Positions 25,313 to 34,781 of a stretch of 64,000 nt of DNA are shown here, piece by piece. The position numbers and the translations under genes were made by a program. The notes below the pieces were generated by a model. The model was not told where the DNA came from. It saw only the letters and a list, made by a program, of their open reading frames with translations, and did no database searches. This stretch comes from Hyphococcus sp. Its GTDB lineage: Bacteria > Pseudomonadota > Alphaproteobacteria > Caulobacterales > Parvularculaceae. The DNA lies in assembly GCA_021776335.1 (NCBI GenBank), contig JAJFGB010000006.1:1-64000 (forward strand), written 5' to 3'. Within the stretch, counting starts at the first letter, position 1, and every line of letters begins with the position of its first letter.

Positions 25313-27100
25313 ATGACAAAAAGCTACGAGATTATTGATCACCAATATGATGTTGTCGTGGTCGGCGCTGGCGGCTCTGGCCTTCGCGCCGCGCTTGGCG
25401 CTGCGCAAGAGGGCTTAAAGACGGCCTGCGTCACGAAAGTTTTCCCGACGCGGTCCCATACGGTCGCCGCACAAGGAGGCATCTCCGCCTCTCTCGGCAA
25501 TATGGGTGAGGATGACTGGCGGTGGCACATGTATGACACCGTTAAGGGTTCGGACTGGCTCGGCGATCAGGACGCGATCGAGTATCTCTGCAAACACGCT
25601 CCGGCCGCTGTATACGAGCTCGAACATTGGGGCGTTCCCTTTTCTCGCACCGAAGAAGGCAAGATTTACCAGCGCGCCTTTGGCGGCATGACGCGCAATT
25701 ATGGCGAGGGCCAGGTCCAACGCACTTGCGCCGCCGCTGACCGCACCGGACACGCCATTTTGCACACGCTCTACGGACAGGCGGTCAAAAACAACGCCAA
25801 ATTCTTCATCGAGCATTTTGCCCTTGATCTCATCATGTCCGATGACGGCGAATGCCGGGGCGTTATTTCCTGGGAGCTCGACACAGGCAAAATCCATCGC
25901 TTTGCCGCTAAAATGGTGATCCTGGCGACCGGCGGTTATGGCCGCACTTATTTTTCCTGCACCTCGGCGCACACATGCACGGGCGATGGCAACGCCATGG
26001 TCTTGCGTGCCGGACTTCCATTGCAGGATATGGAATTTGTGCAGTTCCATCCAACTGGCATTTACGGCGCAGGCGTTCTCATTACCGAGGGCTCGCGCGG
26101 TGAAGGCGGATATCTGACAAACGCTGAAGGCGAACGCTTCATGGAACGCTATGCGCCGTCTGCAAAGGACCTCGCTTCGCGTGACGTAGTCTCACGCTCT
26201 ATGACCATAGAAATTCGTGAGGGGCGGGGCGTCGGACCGAATAAAGATCATATACACCTCAACCTCAACCATCTCGATCCGAAAGTGCTGGCCGAACGCC
26301 TGCCCGGCATATCGGAATCAGCCAAAATATTTGCCGGTGTTGATGTCACCAAGGAGCCAATTCCAGTCCTGCCGACAGTGCATTATAATATGGGCGGCAT
26401 TCCAACCAACTATCACGGCGAAGTCATCACAAAACGCGGCGATGACGCCAATGCTGTGACACCAGGCTTGATGGCGATCGGCGAAGCCGCCTGTGTTTCG
26501 GTTCACGGCGCCAATCGCCTTGGATCCAATTCACTCATTGACCTTGTCGTCTTTGGCCGCGCCGCCGGCCTTCGCTGTGGCGAAGTTGTCAAACAAGACA
26601 GCGCGACGCCGGACCTGCCGCAACATGCGACGGACGATGCTCTCGCCCGTCTTGATAAATTCCGCTACGCCAAAGGCGATACCCCCACGGCGGCTTTACG
26701 GGCCAGCATGCAGAACGTGATGCAGAACAATTGCGCGGTTTTTCGCACTGGCGAAGTCCTGGAAGAGGGCCGACACAAAATTCGGGAAGTCTATGACGCC
26801 GCGTCGGATATCGGCGTCTCTGACCGCACACTGATTTGGAATACTGACCTCGTCGAAACCCTGGAATTTGACAATATGATCGGCCAGGCGATCGTCACCA
26901 TGGAGGGCGCAGCGAACCGCAAAGAGAGCCGCGGCGCCCACGCCCGTGAAGACTATCCCGATCGTGACGACGCCAACTGGATGAAACACACCGCTGCCTG
27001 GTTTGCCAATGGCAAGGCGACCCTCGATTACCGTCCGGTGCATGATTATACGCTGACAGATGAAATCGATTATATCGTGCCTAAGAAGCGGGTTTATTGA
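25313..27100 (+). CDS. sdhA: Succinate dehydrogenase flavoprotein subunit
   Basis: 595 residues, normal length. The FAD fold ([12 protein letters not shown]), the [10 protein letters not shown] segment with the histidine that carries covalent FAD, and the catalytic [21 protein letters not shown] region are all intact (quoted parts are separate motifs). It oxidises succinate to fumarate in the TCA cycle. It starts 3 nt after sdhD. Unusually sdhB does not follow directly but lies 3 kb away. Confidence 0.97.
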   Translation: MTKSYEIIDHQYDVVVVGAGGSGLRAALGAAQEGLKTACVTKVFPTRSHTVAAQGGISASLGNMGEDDWRWHMYDTVKGSDWLGDQDAIEYLCKHAPAAVYELEHWGVPFSRTEEGKIYQRAFGGMTRNYGEGQVQRTCAAADRTGHAILHTLYGQAVKNNAKFFIEHFALDLIMSDDGECRGVISWELDTGKIHRFAAKMVILATGGYGRTYFSCTSAHTCTGDGNAMVLRAGLPLQDMEFVQFHPTGIYGAGVLITEGSRGEGGYLTNAEGERFMERYAPSAKDLASRDVVSRSMTIEIREGRGVGPNKDHIHLNLNHLDPKVLAERLPGISESAKIFAGVDVTKEPIPVLPTVHYNMGGIPTNYHGEVITKRGDDANAVTPGLMAIGEAACVSVHGANRLGSNSLIDLVVFGRAAGLRCGEVVKQDSATPDLPQHATDDALARLDKFRYAKGDTPTAALRASMQNVMQNNCAVFRTGEVLEEGRHKIREVYDAASDIGVSDRTLIWNTDLVETLEFDNMIGQAIVTMEGAANRKESRGAHAREDYPDRDDANWMKHTAAWFANGKATLDYRPVHDYTLTDEIDYIVPKKRVY

Positions 27101-27170
27101 CGTTTCAGCGCCACGCTCGATTATCACGAACGCCCGGATCATTTACAACGCGGGCAATGACAAAAAGCGC

Positions 27171-28385
27171 TTATTGCCTGAAATTCAGCGTAGCGGTTTT
27201 ACCAACATCAAGACGGGCGGCGCCGGCGACTGTTTTCGGGTCGAACCGCCAGCGCTTTATCGTTCTCAACGCTGAGTTTTCGAAGCAGGTGTTTGTGGAC
27301 GACGAAACACGCGCATTGGCGGCGCGGCCTGCAACAGTGACATCGAAGATGACTGTCACAGATTCCACCGCTGCCGCGTCGCGGCCGCAGCGATCAGGGT
27401 AATTGGGCGCCGTCGAACGGGTCAATTTAGATGTAATGACAACAAGCTCCGGAAATACAGGCTCTTGGATTACCGACCCTTGAAGGCTCGGTGTGGCTTG
27501 CGGCAAGATCACCTGCGGCGCGACTTGTATTTCTTGCTGCTCGGCCATGGCCGCCAACTCTACTGGCGCGAATTCGGTTATTGCTTCCGGTGACCGCGCC
27601 TGAGCATTTAGAGCTGCGACAGAACCTGCAACGGAGGAAGCATCCACAGGCAGTGTATCTATTGACGTTGCTGAACGACGTTCTTCCGGCCCAATCTCAG
27701 ATGTGGTTTCAAGTGCGACCACAGGCGCATCCGCAACCGCTGGGGCTTCGGTGATATCTGTTTCTGTAGCTTCCGCGACCGTCGGTTGTGGCGCCGCGTT
27801 CGCTTTTGACAACACAGCGTCGACACGCGGTGCAAGCGCTTGCTCAGTTTCAGATACTTGCGTCAACACGGCTGTTGGTCTCGCTATCAGCTCGGGCGCT
27901 GATTGATATTCTAAGACAGCAGCGTCCTTGTTTCCCAGGATCCCGGCCGCAACCCAACCGGCAAAAATCAGAACAGCGATGATGCCAAAAACTGAGACCA
28001 TCTTGACGCCCTCGCCAATTTCCGGCGCCGTTTGAGGCGCTGTTGGGGCCGGCGCGAGTTCGACGAGCGCAGTAGCTGCAGCGCCAATGTCAGTCTTGAA
28101 CTGCGTCGCCACCGCATCGGCGTCAAGGTCGAGAAAGCGTGCATAAACTTTGACAAAACCGACGGCATAGGGGGTCGCTGGCAATTTATCAGGGCGGGTT
28201 TGTTCGATGGCTTCAAGATGCTCGATCTTAACCTTTGTCTCTGCGCTGATCGCCTCCAGACCAAGCCCTGCGGCCAGGCGGGCGCTGGCGAGGAATTCAC
28301 CTGCTTTTTCAAAGCGGGACTGCCCCTGCGCAGCATCGCGGGAGGTGCTGAGATCGATGATTTCTGCGGCTTTTTCGTGAGACAT
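27171..28385 (-). CDS. RodZ-like HTH, membrane helix and TonB C-terminal domain fusion
   Basis: 404 residues from the ATG at 28385; a GTG three codons earlier is possible. A RodZ-type helix-turn-helix (about 25-95) has LASARLAAGLGLEAISAETK and the YAVGFVKVYARFLDLD segment. One membrane helix lies near 130-152, then a long Ala/Pro/Glu-rich periplasmic spacer. The C-terminus is a TonB-type domain (about 310-400) with TAPNYPDRC, GRAANARVSS and ALRTIKRWRFDP. RodZ proteins link MreB to the wall, whereas TonB domains contact outer-membrane receptors; the combination suggests an envelope-spanning scaffold. It runs against sdhA with 70 nt between stops. Confidence 0.8.
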   Translation of the reverse strand: MSHEKAAEIIDLSTSRDAAQGQSRFEKAGEFLASARLAAGLGLEAISAETKVKIEHLEAIEQTRPDKLPATPYAVGFVKVYARFLDLDADAVATQFKTDIGAAATALVELAPAPTAPQTAPEIGEGVKMVSVFGIIAVLIFAGWVAAGILGNKDAAVLEYQSAPELIARPTAVLTQVSETEQALAPRVDAVLSKANAAPQPTVAEATETDITEAPAVADAPVVALETTSEIGPEERRSATSIDTLPVDASSVAGSVAALNAQARSPEAITEFAPVELAAMAEQQEIQVAPQVILPQATPSLQGSVIQEPVFPELVVITSKLTRSTAPNYPDRCGRDAAAVESVTVIFDVTVAGRAANARVSSSTNTCFENSALRTIKRWRFDPKTVAGAARLDVGKTATLNFRQ

Positions 28386-28596
28386 CAATGGCACCGGAGC
28401 TGACTTACACTACGTCTGGCCTGCGAGGTGAACAGGCGACGCGATAAGCCAAGCATAAAAGGCGCCAATGCCGCCAATCCCCCGATAACGCTAGCGTATC
28501 TGCCACTTCCCACAAACCGGTGATAGTGTAACATAAATCCCGCTCACCGCCGAGTCCGCGTATGCATAGTGGAAGACATGAGGCACAGAGGAAGAT

Positions 28597-29433
28597 ATGG
28601 ACTACAGCTGCTTTAATCTCGATATCGCCCACGGCATCGCTCATTTGCGATTTTCCAGACCGGACAAATTTAACTCCTTTACGCCGGAATTTTGGCGCGA
28701 ACTTCCTGAGGCCGTGAATGATATCTCGGCTAATGCAAGAGCGCGCGTAATCGTTCTGTCTGCGGAGGGAAAACATTTCACTGCAGGAATGGATATTTCG
28801 GTGTTTATGACGGGAGGACTTGATACGTCCCCCGACAATCGCGAAATTAGCGCAGAAGCTTTTCGGCACCATTTGAAAGGGCTTCAGGATACATTTTCTG
28901 TACTGGAAAATGCGCGCCAACCGGTGCTCGCCGCCATACAAGGCGGCGCTGTCGGCGCCGGCGTCGATCTTTCAACCGCATGTGACTGCCGCTACGCCAG
29001 TGCGGATGCGTTTTTCTGCGTGCAGGAAACCGCGATTGGCATGACAGCGGATGTCGGCACTTTTCCACGCCTCGCGAAAGTCATCCCCGAGGGCTGGGCG
29101 CGGCAGATGTCCTATACGGCAGAGCGGCTTCCCGCAGCAAAGGCAAAAGAAATCGGCCTCGTCAATGAGGTTTTTGACAGTCATGAAGCACTGATCGAGG
29201 GCGTCATGGAAATCGCCGGAAAAATTGCCAGCCATTCTCCCTTGGCGGTTGCCGGATGCAAACGTATGATCAATTATGCGCGCGATCATTCCACGGCCGA
29301 TGCGCTTGATTATATCGGCGTCTGGAACGCGGCGATGCTCAGTACAGATGCGATCAAGGAAAGCTATATTGCAAAATCTGAAAAGCGTGCGCCGAGTTTT
29401 CCAGAATTGAAGCCAGTAAAACAGGGTTTGTAA
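28597..29433 (+). CDS. Enoyl-CoA hydratase/isomerase family protein (crotonase fold)
   Basis: 278 residues. The oxyanion-hole segments are clear: GKHFTAGMDIS (about 61-71) and QGGAVGAGVDLSTACD (about 114-129). The HFTAGMDISVF spacing and the Asp after the second glycine motif resemble dienoyl-CoA isomerases (ECH1 type) more than classical hydratases, but I would not fix the reaction. The role is probably beta-oxidation of unsaturated acyl-CoA. The next gene starts immediately at its stop codon. Confidence 0.88.
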   Translation: MDYSCFNLDIAHGIAHLRFSRPDKFNSFTPEFWRELPEAVNDISANARARVIVLSAEGKHFTAGMDISVFMTGGLDTSPDNREISAEAFRHHLKGLQDTFSVLENARQPVLAAIQGGAVGAGVDLSTACDCRYASADAFFCVQETAIGMTADVGTFPRLAKVIPEGWARQMSYTAERLPAAKAKEIGLVNEVFDSHEALIEGVMEIAGKIASHSPLAVAGCKRMINYARDHSTADALDYIGVWNAAMLSTDAIKESYIAKSEKRAPSFPELKPVKQGL

Positions 29434-29853
29434 ATGCGATTATTGTTAAGTCTTGCGTTCATTGCTTTAAGCGCGCTTCCCGCTCACGCCGCGACGCCGC
29501 TCGACGTATACGGCGTATGGCTGACGAATGGCGGCAACTCAAAAGTCGAAATCACCGATTGCGGTGATGCAACACCCTGCGGAACCGTTGTCTGGGTTGA
29601 CGATCCGGCGCCTGAACTGCTTCGCGACGTTGAAAATCCCAGAGCCGAACTTCGGGACCGCCCGATAATGGCGCTGGTTATTCTTGGCGGCTTTATCGCC
29701 AAGAAAGATCAATGGAAAAAGGGCAAGATCTATGACCCTGAAACCGGCACGACCTATGGATCAAAATTGCGGCGACGTGAGGACGGCACATTGGAAGTAA
29801 AGGGATGCCTCGGGCCGATTTGCCAGGCCCGCATTTGGACGGCTGCTGAATAG
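29434..29853 (+). CDS. Exported DUF2147 family protein
   Basis: 139 residues with a signal peptide (about 1-20, ending AHAAT). The domain has GVWLTNGGNSKVEI, then CGTVVWV, then GSKLRRREDGTLEVKGCLG and a final RIWTA, matching DUF2147. Two cysteine pairs may form disulfides in the periplasm. It directly abuts the crotonase stop codon, so translation is coupled. The function of this beta-rich family is unknown. Confidence 0.88.
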   Translation: MRLLLSLAFIALSALPAHAATPLDVYGVWLTNGGNSKVEITDCGDATPCGTVVWVDDPAPELLRDVENPRAELRDRPIMALVILGGFIAKKDQWKKGKIYDPETGTTYGSKLRRREDGTLEVKGCLGPICQARIWTAAE

Positions 29854-30102
29854 AAGCCCGTCGCCCTCTGCGTCATTTGCCTTCTTATTTTGGGGTATGC
29901 GGTGATTGCCAAATTTGCGCATTTACGCATTAATTGATTTGTCAGGCATTTCAGCTCTGATATATTTACGCCTGAAATCAGAAGATTGGGCGCCCATCAC
30001 TTGATTTGCTGCAGCGAACACCGCATCGCGGAGACAGGAACTGTTACACGATATCCGAATGCGGCGTGCGCATAAAATAATAGAGAGAAAGAGCCCCAGC
30101 AC

Positions 30103-30903
30103 ATGGTTGAGCTGACCCTGCCGAAAAATTCCAAGATAACAAAAAACGGTAAGACATACGCCGCCAAAGAGGGTGACGGGGAAACCCGCACATTTAACGT
30201 CTATCGCTATGATCCAGACACACCTGACAATCCGCGCGTCGACAAATATGAGGTCGACGTCTCAGGCGTGTCGATGGTGCTGGACGCTCTCATCAAGATC
30301 AAAAATGAAACCGATGCGACGTTGGCGTTCCGGCGTTCCTGCCGCGAAGGCGTATGCGGGTCCTGCGCGATGAATATTAACGGCGCCAATACGCTCGCCT
30401 GCACCAAAGGCATGGACGAATTGGGGTCGGGCGATATCAACGTCTATCCCTTGCCGCACCAGCCCGTGATGAAAGACCTCGTGACGGATTTGACGAATTT
30501 CTACAAACAACACGCCTATATCGAGCCCTTTCTACAGGCCAAAGATGACGAACCGACAGACGAATGGCGTCAAAGCCAGGAAGATCGCACAAAACTTGAC
30601 GGGCTTTATGAGTGCATCCTCTGCGCTTGTTGCTCAACTTCTTGTCCATCCTATTGGTGGAACGGCGACACGGAAGGCAAGGATGAATATCTCGGGCCGG
30701 CTGCACTCCTTCAAGCCCATCGCTGGATTTCGGACAGCCGCGATCAGCATACGAATGAACGTCTCGACAAACTTGAGGATGATTTTAAATTGTATCGCTG
30801 CCATACGATCATGAATTGCGCGCAAGTTTGCCCGAAACACCTTAATCCGGCCAAGGCCATCACCGAGATCAAGAAAATGATGGTGAACAGGCCTGATCGC
30901 TAG
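30103..30903 (+). CDS. sdhB: Succinate dehydrogenase iron-sulfur subunit
   Basis: 266 residues. The 2Fe-2S motif [25 protein letters not shown] segment is complete (Cys positions near 80, 85, 88 and 100). The 4Fe-4S ligand run [12 protein letters not shown] (near 174-185) and the third set [17 protein letters not shown] (near 232-248) are also intact. It transfers electrons from SdhA to the membrane anchor. It has its own 249-bp upstream gap, so it is probably transcribed separately from sdhCDA. Confidence 0.97.
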   Translation: MVELTLPKNSKITKNGKTYAAKEGDGETRTFNVYRYDPDTPDNPRVDKYEVDVSGVSMVLDALIKIKNETDATLAFRRSCREGVCGSCAMNINGANTLACTKGMDELGSGDINVYPLPHQPVMKDLVTDLTNFYKQHAYIEPFLQAKDDEPTDEWRQSQEDRTKLDGLYECILCACCSTSCPSYWWNGDTEGKDEYLGPAALLQAHRWISDSRDQHTNERLDKLEDDFKLYRCHTIMNCAQVCPKHLNPAKAITEIKKMMVNRPDR

Positions 30904-31004
30904 GCCAGCCCGCACAATTCATCGGAAACCTCACAACTGAGCGCCACGCTACCAAAACGGTTCATCGCAGCAAGGCTTGTCAACATTTCATGGCCCGATC
31001 ATAG

Positions 31005-31029
31005 TCCCGCGAATTTTCACGTCGCGGGA
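31005..31029 (+). promoter_or_regulatory. Hairpin sequestering the ribosome-binding site of the DUF885 gene
   Basis: Perfect 8-bp arms TCCCGCGA (31005-31012) and TCGCGGGA (31022-31029) enclose a 9-nt loop. The right arm contains GGGA of the ribosome-binding site GGGAG (31026-31030), 9 nt before the ATG at 31040. Folding would hide it and limit translation. Confidence 0.5.
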
Positions 31030-31039
31030 GCTCAAATCA

Positions 31040-32908
31040 ATGCATTCCAATAAAACCGTCTTATTGAATACAGCCGCCTTTTCGCTGGCAGCGCTGGCGC
31101 TTGCCGCTTGCGGCCAACCCAACTCCACTCCGACCGCTGAGGTCCCCGAAAATAATGCGGCTGAAAGCGCGCAGATTGTGTCGGAAGACGAGCGGCTTTC
31201 GGCGTATTTCGAAGAAGTCTTTGAACGCGAAGTTGCTTTGAGCCCGCTCTTTGAAGCCGACCTTGGTCGCAAAACGGAAAATTACGGCAAGTGGGACGAT
31301 GCAAGCGACAACGCCGCGCTCGCCGAGAATCAACGCCGGGAGGACGATCTCGCGCGCCTCGCTGACGAGTTCGACTATACCGCGCTCACGCGCGAAGCGC
31401 AGGTCAGTTACGATATTTTCGTTTATCAGGCCGAGCAAGCGATCCGCAATTTTGCATTCCGCAACAATCAATATGTCGCTCACCATACGGATGGCTATGC
31501 GCTTTACCTGCCGGTTGCGCTGCAAAACCTTCACGCGGTCGACGATGTTTCTGACGCCGAAGCCTATATCTCTCGTCTGGAAAAATCAGAAGGCGTTCTT
31601 GATGCGCTGACGGAACGCCTGGAGCGCCAGACAGCGAATAACATTCTTGCGCCGGTTTTTGTTTACCCGAAAATTCTCACCGATCTCGGTAACCTGATCA
31701 GCGGCGCGCCCTTTGACGATGCGCCTGAAAACGCCGTTTACGCGGATTTTCGTAAAAAAGTCGAAGCGCTCGATATCGCGGAAGACGCCAAACAAGCATT
31801 TTTTGCTCAAGGTGAAGCGGCGCTGACCGGGCCCTGGAAGCGTGGTTATGAAAAATTCGCGGCCGCCGTCGCCGAAGCCGAAGCGCTGGCCGACGGCAAT
31901 AACGGCGTCTGGGAACATGCCAATGGCGAGGCTTATTACGAAAACCGCGTCGCGCATTATACGACACTCGATCTTACTGCTGATGAAACACACGATCTCG
32001 GGCTGCGCGAAGTCGCACGCATCCAGGGTGAGATGGAGAAAATCAAAACCCAGGTTGGTTTTGATGGAACGCTGGTCGAGTTTTTCGACTTTGTGCGCAA
32101 CGACCCGAATAATTATTTTCCAAATACCGATGAGGGGCGTGAAGCATTCCTGGAGCGCCAACGCGGCCTCGTCGCAGGCATCTATGAAAAGGTTGATACA
32201 TATTTCAACCTGCTGCCAAGAGCCGAACTTGATGTGAAACGAGTCGAGCCATTTCGTGAAAACACAGCCGGGATCGCTTTTTACAATTCACCATCCGCCG
32301 ATGGGTCGCGCCCCGGCGTTTATTATACCAATCTTCGCGACATGACCGCGGTGCAAAAATATGTGCATACAGCGATCGGGTATCATGAAAGCGTACCGGG
32401 ACATCATTTCCAGCTTGCCCTGCAACAGGAAATGACAGGCCTGCCGAGTTTTCGCAAATATGGGGGCTATGGCGCTTTTGTCGAAGGTTGGGCCCTTTAT
32501 GCAGAGGCGCTCGCCAAAGAGATGGGTTTTTACACAGATCCATTTGAAGATCTTGGTCGGTTTCAAAACGAAATCTGGCGCGCCGTGCGCCTTGTTGTTG
32601 ACACCGGAATTCACACCAAGCGTTGGACGCGCGAAGAGGCGATCGACTATTTCCTTCAAAACACACCCTTGTCGGTGGGTGACGCGACTTCGGAGATTGA
32701 ACGCTATATCGCGAGGCCCGGCCAGGCGCTGGGTTACAAGATCGGTATGCTGAAAATACAGGAGCTGCGCGCCAAAGCAGAAAACGCGCTCGGGCCTGAT
32801 TTTGATGTTCGGGCATTTCATGACGTCGTCTTACAAAATGGCGCCGTGCCGCTGCCGGTCCTTGAGCGGTTGGTCGATCAACATATCGCGGATGTAAAGG
32901 CGCGCTAG
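31040..32908 (+). CDS. DUF885 family lipoprotein, probable metallopeptidase
   Basis: 622 residues from the ATG at 31040; an upstream in-frame start adds 21 unlikely residues. The lipoprotein signal ends LAACGQP (lipobox Cys near 25). The DUF885 body is followed by the active-site-like HESVPGHHFQ (HExxxGHH, near residue 450) and by WALYAEAL with YIARPGQALGYKIG. Members are secreted zinc-peptidase-like proteins in alpha- and gammaproteobacteria. The cell-envelope location is inferred from the lipobox. Confidence 0.88.
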   Translation: MHSNKTVLLNTAAFSLAALALAACGQPNSTPTAEVPENNAAESAQIVSEDERLSAYFEEVFEREVALSPLFEADLGRKTENYGKWDDASDNAALAENQRREDDLARLADEFDYTALTREAQVSYDIFVYQAEQAIRNFAFRNNQYVAHHTDGYALYLPVALQNLHAVDDVSDAEAYISRLEKSEGVLDALTERLERQTANNILAPVFVYPKILTDLGNLISGAPFDDAPENAVYADFRKKVEALDIAEDAKQAFFAQGEAALTGPWKRGYEKFAAAVAEAEALADGNNGVWEHANGEAYYENRVAHYTTLDLTADETHDLGLREVARIQGEMEKIKTQVGFDGTLVEFFDFVRNDPNNYFPNTDEGREAFLERQRGLVAGIYEKVDTYFNLLPRAELDVKRVEPFRENTAGIAFYNSPSADGSRPGVYYTNLRDMTAVQKYVHTAIGYHESVPGHHFQLALQQEMTGLPSFRKYGGYGAFVEGWALYAEALAKEMGFYTDPFEDLGRFQNEIWRAVRLVVDTGIHTKRWTREEAIDYFLQNTPLSVGDATSEIERYIARPGQALGYKIGMLKIQELRAKAENALGPDFDVRAFHDVVLQNGAVPLPVLERLVDQHIADVKAR

Positions 32909-32932
32909 CCACTCGGCCATGGCTGTTCGCGT

Positions 32933-33637
32933 TCAGCGCGGGCTTACGTCCTCAAAGCGACTAAACGCCATGATCTTCTGCCAGATCTTGCGCGACAGAG
33001 CCGTCGTGAGCTGCTCCACATCGCTTGCTCCGGCAGCGACCTCGGGGTCTTTGCAGCTTTGCGCAAATAGCGCGGCCAGCTTTCCGGTCAGCGAAAGCAT
33101 TTCGGAGCAATAGTCGAGATATCGCTCCAGCAACGCCCCCGTTAATATCACTTTTGGCGATGATGCTGTCGCAGGCAACGAGCTGCGATAGGGGTCCTTG
33201 GTCAGTTGATGCATGTCGACCACATGGGCGATCGAGCGCAGTTCATGAATATATTCGAGCGCTTTTGAACGCTTCCAACGTTCCTCCAGCCGCCCCAGGG
33301 ACAAAACACCGATCCCCATCAAGACAGCAAGATTCATGGCCGGCTCAAGGACCTGGACGAGGCTCGCCGCTTCAAGCTTCAAGCCCTCGTAATGTAACCC
33401 GAGGGCAAGCCACAAAAGCGCCGCGCCGCCAGCGAGCCATATGGAAAAGACAAGAGCCCGGATCGCCATTACCGGGTTTCGCAATCGGTTGGATTCAGCG
33501 GCGCATCGGCGCGCCGTTGCCGCGAGTTCGGAGGAAACCTGCTCGAGGCCGGAATTTGGAAAACGCTCCACGACACGCAGGCTCAGCGTATCGATCGTGT
33601 TGATCACCCTGTCTGCACTGAGAGTTTTATAGGCCAT
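32933..33637 (-). CDS. Two-helix membrane protein of unknown function
   Basis: 234 residues. Two adjacent hydrophobic helices lie at about 60-80 and 97-116 (IRALVFSIWLAGGAALLWLAL and PAMNLAVLMGIGVLSLG), flanked by cytoplasmic helical parts; the C-terminal half (ERWKRSKALEYIHELRSIAHVVDMHQ) is strongly helical. I do not recognise a family. It is a single gene facing the DUF885 gene end to end with 24 nt between stops. Confidence 0.65.
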   Translation of the reverse strand: MAYKTLSADRVINTIDTLSLRVVERFPNSGLEQVSSELAATARRCAAESNRLRNPVMAIRALVFSIWLAGGAALLWLALGLHYEGLKLEAASLVQVLEPAMNLAVLMGIGVLSLGRLEERWKRSKALEYIHELRSIAHVVDMHQLTKDPYRSSLPATASSPKVILTGALLERYLDYCSEMLSLTGKLAALFAQSCKDPEVAAGASDVEQLTTALSRKIWQKIMAFSRFEDVSPR

Positions 33638-33735
33638 AAAAATGACGTTCAGCCGGCTGCGCCCGAATCCCCTAGCGCAGCACTATGACCTTGTTCGGTC
33701 GTGCTGTAATGGCTGACAGACTGATTTTGAGAAAT

Positions 33736-34320
33736 CTAGGCGAATGCCGCCGAGCCAACGGATGGCGTCACACCACGTTGCCGCAAAACCTTTAGGCGTC
33801 CCGCGACACCAACAAATCCGAGGATCATTAGCGCCCATGCCGATGGCTCAGGGCTTGGTCCTAATGCCGCGTCCAGCGCAAACGTAGTGCCGCCAAAAGC
33901 TTGAACGACAAATACATCGCAACCGCCAATCCCGGTACAAAATGCGCTTTGAGCGGCGCTTGTCGGCAAAATATTAACGCCAGTCGTCAGCGTTACGGTG
34001 CGATTGTTCAGCGCTGAGAACCATCCGGCGCCATTGCTTCGGCCAACATAGAAACGCGTGTTTCCAGATCCGGTGACAGAAGTCACTGTTAGCGAGGTAT
34101 TGCCTGTCGAAAAGAGTGATGATTCCTGAAAAGCAATCCAACCGCCATTTGGGACCGTGGCGGAAAGGCCGTCCGGAGGGCCGACAGAATTTCCGGGGTT
34201 CAAGGCATTGGGCCACCCGCCGAAATTGCTTGAGTCGGTGTAAAGTGTCGTTGCAGCGATTGCCGCCGAAGCGCCAAACAGCGTCAACGCGACAGACAAT
34301 AATACAGCGATTTTCCGCAC
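33736..34320 (-). CDS. PEP-CTERM sorted exported protein
   Basis: 194 residues from a GTG codon with AAGGAG 9 nt upstream. A signal peptide covers about 1-22 (ending AIAAT). The C-terminus is a sorting signal, PEPSAWALMILGFVGVAG then RLKVLRQR: a PEP motif, a hydrophobic helix and a basic tail, in the W-A-M-M-style variant of alphaproteobacteria. A short tail, VTPSVGSAAFA, follows, longer than usual. Proteins of this kind are processed by an exosortase, none of which is in this window. It is probably a secreted polysaccharide-associated protein. Confidence 0.85.
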   Translation of the reverse strand: MRKIAVLLSVALTLFGASAAIAATTLYTDSSNFGGWPNALNPGNSVGPPDGLSATVPNGGWIAFQESSLFSTGNTSLTVTSVTGSGNTRFYVGRSNGAGWFSALNNRTVTLTTGVNILPTSAAQSAFCTGIGGCDVFVVQAFGGTTFALDAALGPSPEPSAWALMILGFVGVAGRLKVLRQRGVTPSVGSAAFA

Positions 34321-34419
34321 CTTCTGGCGCTCCTTCTCACTTGCCCGTCTTTTTTAGCGATAAGACGCAACCAATTTGTTTCCAAAATCTCTAAAATTTT
34401 TCCTATCTCCGAGGGGTTG

Positions 34420-34432
34420 TAATTTTAAATTA
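34420..34432. promoter_or_regulatory. Candidate ArsR operator
   Basis: TAATTT-T-AAATTA is a perfect 13-bp palindrome 19 bp upstream of the arsR start in a very AT-rich stretch. ArsR regulators usually bind AT-rich dyads over their own promoter. There is no clear Shine-Dalgarno sequence, so the message may have a short leader. Confidence 0.4.
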
Positions 34433-34451
34433 GTTTGATATTTATGAAATT

Positions 34452-34781
34452 ATGGAAATAAATATAGCAGCCAGCGCTTTTTCGGCCCTGTCTCAACAAT
34501 CGCGCCTCGCGGTATTGAAACTATTGGTCAAGGCAGGCCCGGCAGGCGAGGCTGCTGGAAAGATTGCTGAAGCTATTGGCGTTCCTGCCCCCACCATGTC
34601 CTTTCATCTGAAAGAACTGGAGCGGGCAGGCCTGATTTTGTCCCGAAAAATCGGGCGCAGCGTGATCTACGCCGCCGATTATGGCGGCATCCGCGATCTC
34701 GTCGACTTCCTGCTGGCTGATTGCTGTCAGGGCGACCGGCGGCTTTGCGGCCCCTATGTCATTAAGGAGATGGTTTCATGA
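34452..34781 (+). CDS. arsR: ArsR family arsenite-responsive repressor
   Basis: 109 residues. The winged helix core has the recognition segment VPAPTMSFHLKELERAGLIL. Near the C-terminus Cys91-Cys92 and Cys99 (DCCQGDRRLCG) form a trithiolate site placed like that of the Acidithiobacillus/Corynebacterium ArsR type, distinct from the E. coli Cys32-Cys34 site, which is absent. It would release DNA on binding As(III) or related metalloids. It overlaps the next gene by 4 nt (ATGA). Confidence 0.92.
   Translation: MEINIAASAFSALSQQSRLAVLKLLVKAGPAGEAAGKIAEAIGVPAPTMSFHLKELERAGLILSRKIGRSVIYAADYGGIRDLVDFLLADCCQGDRRLCGPYVIKEMVS

Noticed and set aside
28405-28941. 178-codon open frame on the minus strand
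   Set aside because: It runs antisense through the start of the clearly coding crotonase gene and has no family features.
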